From: Vitellaria paradoxa
Lineage: Eukaryota; Streptophyta; Magnoliopsida; Ericales; Sapotaceae
Reading direction: 5' to 3'
Assembly: GCA_019916065.1 (NCBI GenBank)
Contig: CM034241.1
Span: forward strand, 4,905,062 to 4,969,061
Length of the DNA: 64,000 nt
In this document: positions 1 through 10,875 of the stretch, piece after piece
Layout of the letters: each line of letters opens with the position of its first letter
Position numbering within the stretch: position 1 is the first letter of the stretch
The notes under the pieces: model-generated
The model's database searches: none
What the model was told of the DNA's origin: nothing
The model's input: the letters and a program-made list of their open reading frames with translations, nothing else
Program-made: the position numbers and the translations under genes

Positions 1-431
1 GAGTACAATGATAATATATTATCAAAATCTATTGCTTTGGATTTAGATAATGGGCCACATGAAAATATATTTTATGATGAAGGTCAATTTAAGAAGAATG
101 AGTTATAAGAGAAGATTCTATCAGTTGAAGAAACAAATTTTGAAATTGAAAGTGTTTATAGAGAACAATCAATCAAGATATCTTCTTATTACAACGAACC
201 ATTTTTAAGTGGATTTTTTGAAATTAACCATTATGCAATTGAAGATATTTTTGAAAATTTCAATCAATATTTTGGTGACAACTTGTTCTCCTCTATGGTT
301 TTTGATATCTCAATACTAAAAATCAATAAAGTATGAAGGTTCGAATTCGAGGGCGAATTATTTTCAACAGAGGGAGAATGATGCAGGATGAATGTGGAAA
401 TCAGATTCTACTTTGGAAGTTTCCTACTTTG
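1..431 (+). mobile_element. Ty3/gypsy retrotransposon, 3' end remnant
   Basis: The last part, near 325-385, reads SNSRANYFQQRENDAG in one frame. This resembles the conserved tail (SRTNPFQEGEND-type) found at the 3' end of many plant Ty3/gypsy polyproteins, and it is followed by a purine-rich stretch (about 366-382) that fits a polypurine tract. The preceding 300 bases are coding-like but carry stops and a frame change, so the copy is dead. The element runs off the left edge of the window. An LTR may follow to about 800, but no second copy is available to set its end. The family call rests on one short motif. Confidence 0.5.
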
Positions 432-2557
432 CTTTGGATACCCATTAAAATTATATTTAGTTGTTAATTTTATTCTATTTAGAATATTTTATTTAGTTTA
501 GGTATAAAGTTAAGAATATTCTAACAGTGGACATAATTTAGTTTTCATATTTTATATTATTCAGTTTTTTATTTTCTAGTTAGAGTTTATATTTAAGCAT
601 TGTAAACCTATGGATTTGGGGAGCTTTTAATCAGTAATATAATTTTCAAAAATTATTTTTTCTTTTATTGTATTTCTTTGTGTGTTCTAGATTGACATAT
701 AAGGTTCATGAAATTCTCTGCATCTAGGGTCTAGAAATTTAGAGTAATTGAGCAAGAGGGTGGTCGTTTGCTTTCAAAAAATCAATCCCTTTATCCTGAA
801 AAGGTAGACACCATTGCTTACCATCGAGATATGCTAGGTGAAACACATATACATACTTCTTTTAACAACAAAACAACACACTTTACCAATGAGTTGACGA
901 ACGTCTAAAGTTAGGCCACAGAACAAAGCCAGAGAAACTAGTATGGGTTGAGTTTTTTTGACCAGGAAGTGTTGATTAAGTCCTGGTCGACATGACGGCA
1001 TGTTGTGAACGACTTACACGGTGGTTGTTGGTGCTGTCGTGGGCTTCGTAGTTGGTGGTGCTCTACCACAGTCCACTAGAGGGTTTTTGTTGCACGGAGT
1101 AATGAATATGTTAAGGGGAGACAAAGGGAAGAGTAATGAATATATCAGGAATATAATTGTCATTTTACTAAAATTTTAACGAAGTTAAGGTTAAAATTAA
1201 CAGAGGGTGTCTAGCTAAGTGTTACTAATATTTCAAAATAAGGGAGGTATCTATAATTTTTAAATGTTAAGAGAGTCCATGTGTAATTACTCAAATGTTT
1301 AGGAAGTCTAAGTATAATTTACCTATAATAAAACCTCTCACGGGACCTTTCTAATCAGCAAACTAATTTAGTATTTGGGTTGCATTGATATTCTTAGTAC
1401 TTACAATTGTTAAATTGTCCCATAGGTTAATATAATTTTATTTCAATTTCAGATTAAAGTGACTAATTTGGGCCATGGAGGCCCCAACTTCGGCAGAAAG
1501 TGAGTTGGCAATCAACACGTAGTGAACTTTGGGCTATACAACAGGCCCAGCGTTATCAGCACGGTGGACTTGAACTTGGGCCCTTCGCAATTGACAACTG
1601 TCGTGCATTCCTGTTAGGAAAATACTATACTTGAATTTTTAATAAAAAAAAAAAGTGTGTAAGAATAAAGTCGCAATGATATTTTTGTAATAAAATTTTA
1701 CTTTAAAGGACAGTTATGTAAAATAGTTTGGCCCACTGTGCATCCAATGATGAATATTTTTAAGTAAAAAATTTTAGTCGTATAATATTGTCCTCCATGT
1801 TAAAAATTTGAATTGATTTTGGGTTTAAAAAATATTAATTTGATTACTTCGATTCGATAATCGGATTAATAAATTTTTGAATTTGAACAATTTGTCCAAT
1901 GCCGAAGGCTTATGTCTATATAAAACAACTAAAATATTGTCAACCCAATTGAGATTGAGTTGGTTGGGTTTAATTTTACAATATGATCGATTTAGTTGTT
2001 TGTTTAAAAAATTAAATTCGATAAAGATCAAATCAATTTTGAGTTTAATATAAAATTTAAATTGACCAGTCCTTGGCAAACCTTTAGGTATCGTTGGGGA
2101 AGTTTCGGTTAATTGGTTTATTGCCTAATTAACTTATTTGCTTATTTATAAAATGATCAAATTTATCTCTTTGTATTTTAATTTTTTTTAAATATTTAAA
2201 GGTAAAAATGTCAAATTAACCAAAATAAAAAATCTACATAAAAAAAAAGGTCATCTTTTTTCTTTACTCAAACACAAAAAAAGTAGCTAGATAAAAAAAA
2301 ATCATCTATTTTCCTTCCCAAACCAAGCCTTATTCAGTATTGAATCCAAACATTTGAATGAAAGAAGAGACCAGGATAAAAATTTTTGTATCTTAAGAAG
2401 GTAAGATAATATTTTTTTAAAATTTGAGAGGTGAATACAGATTGTTTGAATTAACAAAAAAATATCAAAAATTATCATAAGTTATAAAAAGTTATCAATT
2501 TTTTCCCATCAAATTTACCCGCGTACCACTTGTACATTAAGTTTTGTACTTTTCTTA

Positions 2558-2588
<31 letters not shown>

Positions 2589-2823
2589 GCCATCCAAACA
2601 CCTTTACAATGTGCCAAGCAATTTAAGTACTCAGAAAATTAATGGCACATGAAAGAATTTTAAAACCTCAGACCATATTTGGAGCTTAAGATTTCTTTTT
2701 AATTATTATTATTTTTTTTTTTTTGGGGGAGGGGGGAGGGAAAAGAGACGCCAATAGAAACAGGATAACGACGAAAATGAAATGAGATAAAAGAAATTTT
2801 ATTAAATCTTTTACTTCAAACAG
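432..2823. other. AT-rich intergenic region
   Basis: No supported gene. The first 300-400 bases may be the LTR of the gypsy remnant, since 580-660 has the transcript-end-like composition seen in plant LTRs. A GC-richer low-copy patch lies at about 1460-1610. A pure (AT)n tract is at 2561-2586. Short open frames here have no recognisable domain. Confidence 0.6.
2561..2586. repeat. (AT)n microsatellite
   Basis: An uninterrupted AT dinucleotide run of about 13 units in AT-rich intergenic DNA downstream of the first FLA gene. Confidence 0.95.
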
Positions 2824-2970
2824 TTGAACAATGGCGTTCTGTTCTCAATCTTCCTACAGTTTGGACAGAGAAAGAGATTTTCAATAGAATCATTTAGTTT
2901 AATTGAAAACAAAAGCAGCACTCACAAAATTAAACAACAATCATCATCATCACCAACAAGCTCTCTCAAC

Positions 2971-3684
2971 TCAAAGGCACAAAGCAAACGCAGCAAGAAC
3001 AGAACAAGCAAACGCCACCGCACCCAAGGCAGCGCGATCGACAACAGTCACCGCACCAGAAGCTCTAGTGTCAGCAACGGGTCCCGAAGGAGCCGGAGCC
3101 TCCTCCGGCTTCAAAGGAGGCGCAGGAGCCGGCGGAGGAGAGACGTAGAACCGCAAAGGAAGGAGCACGTGATCAACCTCGTACACAGCTAATAAACTAT
3201 CAGTATATATTGTCTGAGTTACTGTTGCATTGACCATCCCAGTTGATATGTTCACCTGATTCCCAGACATTGTTACATTGAGAGGATAATGGTAGTTGCT
3301 GTTATCTCCAGCTTGTGTGCTCAATGGGTTGGTGACTGTTTGGAACTCCGAGAAGGTGAGGAGAATGTTCAGCACATGGAACTGCACAAGCTGAATCCTT
3401 TGCTGGTAACTGAGTAACTTTATGGTATCCGATGGGAGCTCAGCAAAGGCTTCGTTCGTCGGCGCGAATATGGTTATTGGTTTCGAATGGTTGAGGAGGG
3501 AGTAAATTCGTTCGTCCATCTGGGTTTTCTTTAGCAAGCGAATGAACTTGGAGAAGTGGCCGGCCTTCTTTAGGATTGCGACTATGTGGGGTGGACCTGA
3601 TGGGGCTGGAGATGGGGCTGGGGAGTCTGAAAAAACTGTGGGGCAAATGAGGAAGAAGACCAGTAGAAGAGGTAACCTGAACAT
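2971..3684 (-). CDS. FLA: Fasciclin-like arabinogalactan protein (FLA1 of array)
   Basis: Single-exon 237-aa protein. Residues 1-19 form a signal peptide ending TVFS before DSPAPSPAPS. A very short arabinogalactan (AG) glycomodule follows, then one fasciclin domain (about 33-178) with an H1-like motif (TIFAPTNEAF), an FH pair and an H2-like LLPLRFYV. A second Pro/Ala-rich AG region (PPPAPAPPLKPEEAPAPSG) and a hydrophobic C-terminus typical of a GPI-anchor signal end the protein. NVT, NIS and NAT sequons are present. FLAs are secreted, heavily O-glycosylated, membrane-anchored wall proteins; group-A members are linked to secondary-wall mechanics. This is the most diverged member: it lacks the long N-terminal PAQAP repeats of its neighbours. 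It is preceded by the shared promoter elements. Function is inferred from family membership. Confidence 0.93.
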   Translation of the reverse strand: MFRLPLLLVFFLICPTVFSDSPAPSPAPSGPPHIVAILKKAGHFSKFIRLLKKTQMDERIYSLLNHSKPITIFAPTNEAFAELPSDTIKLLSYQQRIQLVQFHVLNILLTFSEFQTVTNPLSTQAGDNSNYHYPLNVTMSGNQVNISTGMVNATVTQTIYTDSLLAVYEVDHVLLPLRFYVSPPPAPAPPLKPEEAPAPSGPVADTRASGAVTVVDRAALGAVAFACSVLAAFALCL

Positions 3685-3744
3685 TTTTCTGAGCTTCTTT
3701 TAGTATTTGGTGTTCAATAAACAGCTGCTGTGGAGTGAAGGTGC

Positions 3745-3874
3745 AATGGGAGGTTTTTATTGGGTGGGGGTGAGATGAGAGGTGAGTGTGTAGTTAGGTG
3801 AGAGGATACATTTTGATCAGGTGGGTAGAGAACATTCAAATCCTACGTACTTGTCTTGGTAAGGTAGGAGAGGT

Positions 3875-3915
<41 letters not shown>
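3745..3915 (-). promoter_or_regulatory. FLA1 promoter: TATA-like box, AC element, GA tract
   Basis: Reading the minus strand, an AATAAAAACC TATA-like box lies at about 3752-3762, about 70 bp before the start codon. An exact AC element ACCTAAC (plus-strand GTTAGGT) is at 3793-3799, and a (GA/CT)n run at 3878-3913. ACCTAAC matches the AC-III / SMRE-type consensus bound by secondary-wall MYB factors. That it acts here is inference, supported by the same arrangement in other array members. Confidence 0.55.
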
Positions 3916-3917
<2 letters not shown>

Positions 3918-5150
3918 GAATTTGGGTGTAGATGATGTTAAAGCGGGAATTGTTTTGCTTTGTAATTGGGGGAAAACAATTAGGCTTATGTGACTGAATT
4001 TTTTCTGCTATCACTGAATAATCTTCATTGTGATTGTGTTTGGGACAGCCTTATAGAGAAAGCTTTGTTGAAATTTTGATATGTGGACACTAATTGATGC
4101 CTTTCTATGGTACCCTTTTAACCTCAATTAGGAACTTAATTACATTATAGAAAATTACAGTAGAATTGGTGGCATGCTTACATTTACAAGAAATACGTAT
4201 GGTATTAATGGGGTCCAGAACTACTGTAAATTTGTGTCATATAGAAGAATTCCGGGCATCGGCATGGATAAGAACAGAATTATCAGCTCATGTCTTCCTT
4301 CAAGAAATAGCCAAATTTAATTTCTCTTGCTTCCTCTGCATTCTGATTGAAAGTTTTGGTAAGCCTGTAAATGGACATGAAAACTTTTGACAATAGCTTA
4401 ATAATTAATACTTAACTCGACTCAGCCTTCGTCCTCTGATGATTTCTACCAAGGGTTATGTTAAAAAATAAGATTATTTAAAATTAGATATTTCTTCATA
4501 ATTTCACTCTATTATACTTAGATCTACCTTTCGTATAAGAAATTAGTAATGTATGAGCTTTCAAGACTATGTGCGTGATATTTTCCATCCTGTTCTTGCT
4601 TTTGGTATCATTACACGGTCGAAATGATTTCATTCCAACAAAGAATTGATGAATTTAAGCCCACTAGTTACCTCTATTCAAAATTTACCTTGATTATCAT
4701 CTAAGGAATTGTTTCCTCTCAACATAAGAGTTCAAAAATGAATGACCTGTAGTTGGTCTTCTTATCAGTTTGGTGAAAGGGATGAAACTATAGTAACTTG
4801 GCTATATGGTTCAACTTGGCAACCATATGACCTCCTATGGAAAATTCTGTCCTTATATTTTTACAGTTGTGCTTATAAGGTGGATACAAACACTTTGAAT
4901 TTTATGCATTTTTTTTTTTTGAAATAGATTTCCAAGGTTTAAAAAATACCAAGGTTTAAAAAATAGGATCATTAAGTTAAAATCAGAGCCTTAATTTCAT
5001 GTTAGCACTCCTTGTTAACACAGAATAAGTGTTGCTGCAACAGATTTTTCTGTTCTATTTTTTTTTTGGTAGTTAGATTTTTCTGTTCTATAGGAAGATT
5101 GAAACAAGGACAGTAGGTACCATAGCTTGTGCTTGTATGTCTAAGGTTTT
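3916..5150. other. Intergenic spacer between first two FLA genes
   Basis: Low-complexity AT-rich DNA. No gene, RNA or transposon ends recognised. Short open frames at 4166-4390 and 4742-4927 have no family features. A poly-T run is near 4910. Confidence 0.6.
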
Positions 5151-5166
5151 GGGGAGAGAGAGCGAG

Positions 5167-5216
<50 letters not shown>
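5151..5216. repeat. (GA)n microsatellite at 3' border of FLA2 unit
   Basis: Long purine-only run, mostly (GA)n with two GC interruptions, immediately downstream (minus sense) of the FLA2 transcription unit. Purine tracts of different composition sit at the equivalent place beside FLA3 (16209-16229, G-rich), FLA4 (27181-27195, G-rich) and FLA5 (30393-30414, GA). Confidence 0.95.
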
Positions 5217-5219
<3 letters not shown>

Positions 5220-5301
5220 ACTCAAGAAAATTATTTAAATAAAACATAACAACACTTGTACACACAACACAATCAACATGAACCACTACTCAACTCAGAC
5301 A

Positions 5302-6183
5302 TCATATACACACAGACACTGCAACAAGAAGAAAGCCAGCAAAAAGCATTGCATTGAGTGAGTGGTGAATCACACTCATTGCATCAGAAGATTGAGATTC
5401 AGAAGCATCGCTAGAGTCAGTCGACCCTTCAGGGGATGGAGCCTTTTTCTTCCCAGGCTTCGACAGTGCAGGTGCCGGAGATGGCGATGGAGTAACAAAA
5501 AAAGACAATGGAAGGAGCACTTGGTCCACCTGATAAACTGCTAGCTGGTTATCGGTATAAATTGTGCCCGATACTGTTGCGTTAACAATCTCAGTTGAAA
5601 TGTTCACCTGACTCCCTGATGTGGTTATATTTAGTGGGTAATCAACGCTGCTACCCGCGTCTGTGCTCACTGGGTTGCTTACGGTTTGAAATGCAGGAAT
5701 GGAGTAGTAGGTGGAGATGAGATGGAATTTTATCAGCTGGAACTTCTGCTGATCACTGTATGAGTTTAAGGAACCTGTTTTGAGGTTATTGAAGGCTTTA
5801 TCACTGGGGGCAAACATGGTTAGGCTTTGGCTTGAGTCATTGAGCTGTTTGTAAAGTTGGGCATCCAACTGAGTGCTCTTTAGGAGACGAATCAAAGTGC
5901 TGAAGTGACCGGCCTTCTCAAGGATTGCCGTGATGTTGGGTGGACCCGCTGCAGCTGGTGCCAGGGATGGACCAGCCGTAGCTTGTGGTGGAGCTGGCAC
6001 CAGAGGCTGATCAATTGGCACCTGAGGAGACGAAGCTACTGGTGATTGTGCTGGAGGCTGAGCAACGGGGGCTTGTGGTGGAGATTGAGCTACTGGTGCT
6101 TGTGCTGGAGACTGAGCAAAAGCTGTGGAGCAACAGAAGAGGATGAGTAGAAGTGGGAATGGTGAGAAAATCTGCTTCGACAT
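5302..6183 (-). CDS. FLA: Fasciclin-like arabinogalactan protein (FLA2 of array)
   Basis: Intronless 293-aa protein. Residues 1-23 are a signal peptide (ends STAFA). Residues 24 to about 83 are an AG region rich in AP, SP and PPQAP repeats, the expected substrate for prolyl hydroxylation and type II arabinogalactan addition. One fasciclin domain (about 84-215) has the H1-type motif LTMFAPSDKAF, a FHL motif and the H2-type end LLPLSFFV, with NIT, NDS, NIS and NAT sequons. A second AG stretch (TPSPSPAPALSKPG), a Lys-rich patch, a Ser-rich linker and a hydrophobic tail fitting a GPI-anchor signal follow. Predicted site is the outer plasma membrane and cell wall. The start is fixed by the signal peptide and by the same context in sister genes. 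It is the gene of duplicated block A, closest to FLA3 and FLA4. Confidence 0.95.
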   Translation of the reverse strand: MSKQIFSPFPLLLILFCCSTAFAQSPAQAPVAQSPPQAPVAQPPAQSPVASSPQVPIDQPLVPAPPQATAGPSLAPAAAGPPNITAILEKAGHFSTLIRLLKSTQLDAQLYKQLNDSSQSLTMFAPSDKAFNNLKTGSLNSYSDQQKFQLIKFHLISTYYSIPAFQTVSNPVSTDAGSSVDYPLNITTSGSQVNISTEIVNATVSGTIYTDNQLAVYQVDQVLLPLSFFVTPSPSPAPALSKPGKKKAPSPEGSTDSSDASESQSSDAMSVIHHSLNAMLFAGFLLVAVSVCI

Positions 6184-6269
6184 TTTTCTGGACTTGCTTT
6201 TAGAATGCTGCAGGATGAGCCCAAAGTACAGCTTTGAAGTAAAAATTGAGCTGTGTGGGTTTTGGTGCT

Positions 6270-6480
6270 GTGGGATTGGGTTTTTAATTGAGTGGGGGTG
6301 AGATGGGAAGTGAATATGAAGCTAGGTAAGAGGGAACATTTTAAGGTGGCTAGAAAGCATTCATAGCCTATCCATCTTGGTAAGGTAGAGAGGAAGAAGT
6401 GAGGTGTTGATGGTGCTGAAGCAGCTATTGGTTCGCTTAGCATTGAGGGAAAAGCAGCAGAGTTCAGGATTGAAGTTTTT
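6270..6480 (-). promoter_or_regulatory. FLA2 promoter, conserved array promoter module
   Basis: A TATA-like CAATTAAAAACCC lies at about 6278-6290, about 100 bp upstream of the ATG. The AC-element position (about 6325) reads ACCTAGC on the minus strand, one base off ACCTAAC. Further upstream (6335-6480) is the block shared with FLA3, FLA4, FLA5 and FLA6, containing CACCTTAAAA, the pyrimidine-rich CTCTACCTTACC and a conserved patch near 6405-6470. Confidence 0.5.
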
Positions 6481-7269
6481 TGTGGTATGTAGTTGTATGA
6501 TGTTCAATTGTTTTAGTTGCTTGTGACAGCCTTAAGTGGAATCTTAAAATCAAGAAGGTTTTTGAGTTGGGTTTTACTTTTCATGGAATAAGCAAGTTTC
6601 CAGGCATGTCTAATTGACAATGATATTGAAAATTATTATTAAAGTAACCAGTTGATATCTGCAGTAAAGTTCATGAAGATGGAAAATATGTTGATCTGCT
6701 ACAAGTCTTTTGAGTCAAGCAACTTTGGAAAATCACTGGATTATACCCAAAAAAGATATATATATATATATATATAGATTCACCTTCATGTTCAAGAGTA
6801 TCATGTCTATTATGGGTCATCATCACTTTCATGAATATTGTAAAACTTTGCTTTCACTAAGTTATGTATCAGTATGGTAGCCCATTCTATTAATTAGCTC
6901 GATTGTGGATGTTAGTATTATGGAAACAATATCTCATTGATATTATTTTCTAATACTTATCAAAATATTATGGATAATGAAATATATCCCAAATTAATAA
7001 AATCTACCCTCTCAAACCCTTGAAAGATCTAAATGGGTATCTCCCTTCATTGCCAATTGGTTTTGAATGGAATGCTTTAATATCATATTAGAGTTGGGTT
7101 TGAGAAGAATATGTGCCCCTTCAACTCAATTTATTAGTTGTGCACTGCTTATTCTTGGTGCATCACTCTTTCACGTGAGCAGGGGGTCGTGAGCAGGGGG
7201 TCGCATGTGGGGAAATACCCACAATTGATAAAATCAAACCCCCTAATCTAGTATAAGATCAATAACCTC
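6481..7269. other. Upstream spacer of FLA2, duplicated at 17480-18225
   Basis: No gene. The stretch aligns by eye with 17480-18225 upstream of FLA3, including an (AT)n tract (6757-6776 against 17770-17791) and a shared run around 6870-6990 against 17890-17985. It is therefore part of a segmental duplication. Confidence 0.75.
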
Positions 7270-7495
7270 TCTACTCCTATACGAATGAATGGCTTGAGAA
7301 ACGGAGTCCTAGATAGTGGGTTATGCCTTAATTTTGTTTTTGAGAAAAATTTTGATATTTAAAGTTTTGAGTTTAGGATAGAAATAGGATAGATGATCTC
7401 ATAAATCCGTGAAATTTGACATGTAGGAGTGCCTTATCATTTGCAACATGTAGAAGTGAAACGGCTTGAAAAATGGAGTTTCGAATGACTAGTTA
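7270..7495. repeat. Degenerate ~165-175 bp tandem repeat, block A, left part
   Basis: About 1.3 units of a repeat whose unit carries the landmarks ATTTAAAGTTTTGAG, GAAATTTGGCATG and TTATCATTTG in fixed order. The array is cut at 7495/7496 by the gypsy LTR and resumes at about 13628, where the landmarks continue in phase. Confidence 0.8.
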
Positions 7496-8235
7496 TGTCA
7501 CACCTCTGGATTTTCATAACCTGAATATCTAAGGGTGGCTTGGAATTACTTGTTGAGTATAAAAATAAAATGATAATAACATGCTGCCAAACTCCAAAAT
7601 TTCCTTTAAACCGGGGTTGACTCTCAATAATAAATTTAAGGTATTCAAAATCGCTAATTTATCCCAAATAATATTTATAAGCCATTAGACTGAATCATTT
7701 GGAATGATTCAACTGCAGAGTACAAAATGAAGATAGAGAATAGTATTATAGAGCCATCTAAGCGTCCCAACCACGTAATTAACATTACATATCAAATAAA
7801 AGCAAACTAAGTCTAAACTTAATGATTACAATCATTCAACAATTATTGTTACAAACCACAATTATAATTAGAGTCTTCTAGTGTTGCACAAGAAAAAAAA
7901 ATAACTCTTCTGATGGAATATTTAAGAGAAATTAATCTATTTTTAGTTCATCTTCATTATCCTTGTACTCAATATCCTGAAAAATATTCACACAAAGGGG
8001 TGAGCTAGTAAAGCCCAATAATCAGAATCTCCTAGGTACCTATATGCAGTGATCATAATACTATACTGTATTAGATGACCCAATACAGTGAATGTGATTA
8101 GGTAGCATATTATTCATGCAACAATTAATTTAATAGATCCTAACTGAATAATATAAATTATACTTACAACAGTTCGATGAGGTCATCACTATAATTACTA
8201 TTTTACTTACATGTCAAATAGTTGTTTGTACCACA

Positions 8236-8345
8236 ATGAAATCGGTGTCGTAGTAGTAGAGATCTCAAATTCAGATCATTAAAGTCTCGGGATCAAACCC
8301 CATAACGATACAAGTTTCATATTTTTTTCGACATCTTTTTATAAA
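8236..8345 (+). mobile_element. Candidate tRNA-derived SINE
   Basis: A box-A-like TGTCGTAGTAGTAGAG (about 8247-8262) is followed about 40 bp later by a box-B-like GGGATCAAACCCC (about 8290-8302) and then a T-rich tail. The order and spacing match the tRNA-related head of plant Au-type SINEs. Target duplications are not clear and the sequence is diverged. Confidence 0.4.
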
Positions 8346-9072
8346 ATATTCATCAACAGGAATTAAATATAATTAAATAATTTCAATACGTCATTCGTAC
8401 ATAAGTAAGAGAGATTGCCAGTCATAACAAAATTTGATAAAGGGTTTTAATCTAAATCCTCCTAGGGTAATCATACTCCTATCCTCCTCTACCCCTAGCC
8501 TTGGGAACCAGTGACTTTACGGGCTTAACATCCTATGCGTTTCGACGGTATCACTCCCCAAAAATCTAACCATCGCGACTGGCTACCTGACTGGCCAGGT
8601 TAGAAGGGAATATCTCCCAAACAAAATGCATATGTTCCCATCTCCACCTAAAAGGTCATTTCTACCTACCTATCACCCAATTGCCAAAGATAACTTTAAC
8701 ATCGAGTGCCTTAATTTATTCTCACCCTTTGACATTCCCAAGGGTACCTTGTATGGAAATAAGATATTTTTAATAATAACCGGCAATATTCCCGGGTGAT
8801 GAATCTTAAGTGAGATTATTCAATCACATGCAGTAAACTTCTAAGTATTTTATCTCAATCCATAATTTAATAATAATCCTCAATGAATCAAAGATTTAAC
8901 ATGATCACCTATATTATTATCACAAAAATAGGTACTACATGTAAATTAACAAGTAGCAAGTAGTTAGAAATAATTTAGAATTCGAATTAGTATTTTAGTT
9001 AATTATTCTTTTGACAAGTTTGCCGTATTACCTTTAATAGGAATAAAATTATTTCTAATAGTATATTAATTA

Positions 9073-9190
9073 AGCCGAGGTTGGCAACTCAGTGGGAGGG
9101 CGATCCTAATCGTGATTTGAAGTTGCGAGTTTGAATCTCATTGGCTTCGATCGCGGGTTTTACCTCTTTTTCCTTTTTATTTTATTATTT
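9073..9190 (+). mobile_element. Candidate tRNA-derived SINE
   Basis: TGGCAACTCAGTGGG (box-A-like, about 9083) and GAGTTTGAATCTC (box-B-like, about 9128) are separated by about 45 bp and followed by a pyrimidine/T-rich tail. This fits a tRNA-related SINE head and not a functional tRNA, since no cloverleaf acceptor pairing is evident. Nested in the gypsy LTR. Confidence 0.45.
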
Positions 9191-9674
9191 TATAGAATAT
9201 GAAAATAATAAATAGCTCTTTGGATTTATATTTAATTTTGAAAAAATTTATAAGTTTTATTTTATTCTAACTAGGTAGTATAGTACTTAAGTTGAACAAT
9301 TAAGCCAATGTGAGATTACAAAGCTAACACATTCTAAACTTTTTATTTGGTAGGATAATAATATTATTCAAATAATAATTTGGATAAATTTCAATTATCA
9401 TCTTATATATAACCAAACCCTTATCATAGGTTTTCGGCTTCAAGATATCCACAAATATCCATAGAATTATTTCGATATTTAGGAAGGTATTTAAATAAGT
9501 TTCATTAAATTCACCTAATCATAAAAATAGAGTTATATAACTTGCTAGGTTGACAAAACAATGCCTAAAAAAAATCAATTAAAATAAATTAAATTCATTT
9601 AAGGAAGATCCAATGAGGGAAAAATAAGTCTATTACTTCATTTGAGCATTTTATCAAACACTTGGTTTTACTTA

Positions 9675-10875
9675 GGGTCTGTTTGATAAAACTGTCAGTT
9701 TTTAGTTTTTATGTTCAGTTTTTAATTTTTGTATTCAGTTTTTAATTTTTTGTTTTCATTTACATAATAGGAAAAAAAAACAAAAACTTGAAAATATATT
9801 TGGTAATGATAATTGTTAGTTAGTAGTTATAGTTGTTAATTAATTAAATTCAATAAATTTAATTATTTTAATTATATTAATTATTAAAAATAATTTAATT
9901 CAATAAAAATAAAATATATTAAACATAATTAATTATAATTATTTTTAAAAATAATTTAATAGAATATATTTCCTATTAATTAAAGTAATTAATTTAATTT
10001 AATTACTTAAATTAATTTGATTTAATTATTTAATTATATTAATTAAATTTAATTATTTTAACTATATTATTTTTTCAAAATAATTTGATTCAATAAAAAT
10101 AAAATATATTTAGTATAATTTAATTATATTATTTATTAAAAATAATTTTTATTAAATAATTTTTATATTAATTTAATTAAATAAATTTAATTATATAATT
10201 AATTTAATTTAAATTAATTAAATGTATTTATTTTAATTATATTTTATTGAAAATAATTTAATTCAATAAAAATAAAATATATTAAATATAATTTATTATA
10301 TTATTAATTAAAGATAATTTTATAAAATACTTTTATATTAATTTAACAAATTAAATTCGATTATAATTAATATAATTTAGTTAATTAATTTAATGTAATT
10401 TAAGTAATTAATATATTTAATATATTAAATTAATTATTGATAAAATTAATTATTAATTAAATTATATTTAATATATTTTTATATAAATAAAATAATATAT
10501 TATTAATTTAATATATTAATATATTTTATATATTAATTAAATATTTTTATATTAAATAATAATATATTTGGTGATGACCGGAGATGAGTAGAAGGTAGTG
10601 GCAGCAGTGGCTGGACGTTGGTAACAACTAGTGGATGATGGTAATTGATAGTTGTAACTAGTAGTGGTTGTATAAGAAATTGAAAACTGAAAATAAAAAC
10701 TTGAGAAAACATTTGTTCCATGTTTTCATAATTTTAAAAAATTTTGAAAATAGTTTTTAATTTTTTGAAAACTGAAAATTGAAAATAAATTTATCAAATG
10801 AGTTTTCATGTTTTGTTTTCAAAAAAATGAAAACAAAAGCAAAAAACTGAAAACAAAATAGTTGCCAAATTAGCC
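9675..10875. mobile_element. TTA-flanked AT-rich inverted-repeat element (Tourist/PIF-like)
   Basis: Left end GGGTCTGTTTGATAA and right end (reverse complement) GGCTAATTTGGCAA are imperfect inverted repeats, flanked on both sides by TTA (9672-9674 and 10876-10878). A TWA target duplication with G-rich ends is the PIF/Harbinger (Tourist) hallmark. The interior is extremely AT-rich (TTAATTTAAT-type) and matches the interior of the element at 59798-60737. No transposase is present, so it would be non-autonomous. Confidence 0.6.

Noticed and set aside
1825..2079. 84-codon minus-strand frame
   Set aside because: AT-rich, Asn/Leu-rich translation with no domain, in intergenic DNA.
2824..3192. Plus-strand Arg/Ser-rich open frame
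   Set aside because: It is antisense to the 3' part of FLA1; composition is dictated by the opposite Pro/Ala codons, and no plus-strand promoter or family feature is seen.
4166..4927. Small open frames between FLA1 and FLA2
   Set aside because: Length expected by chance and no recognisable features.
9073..9160. Functional tRNA gene
   Set aside because: Box motifs are present, but no acceptor stem or complete cloverleaf could be drawn; SINE head preferred.
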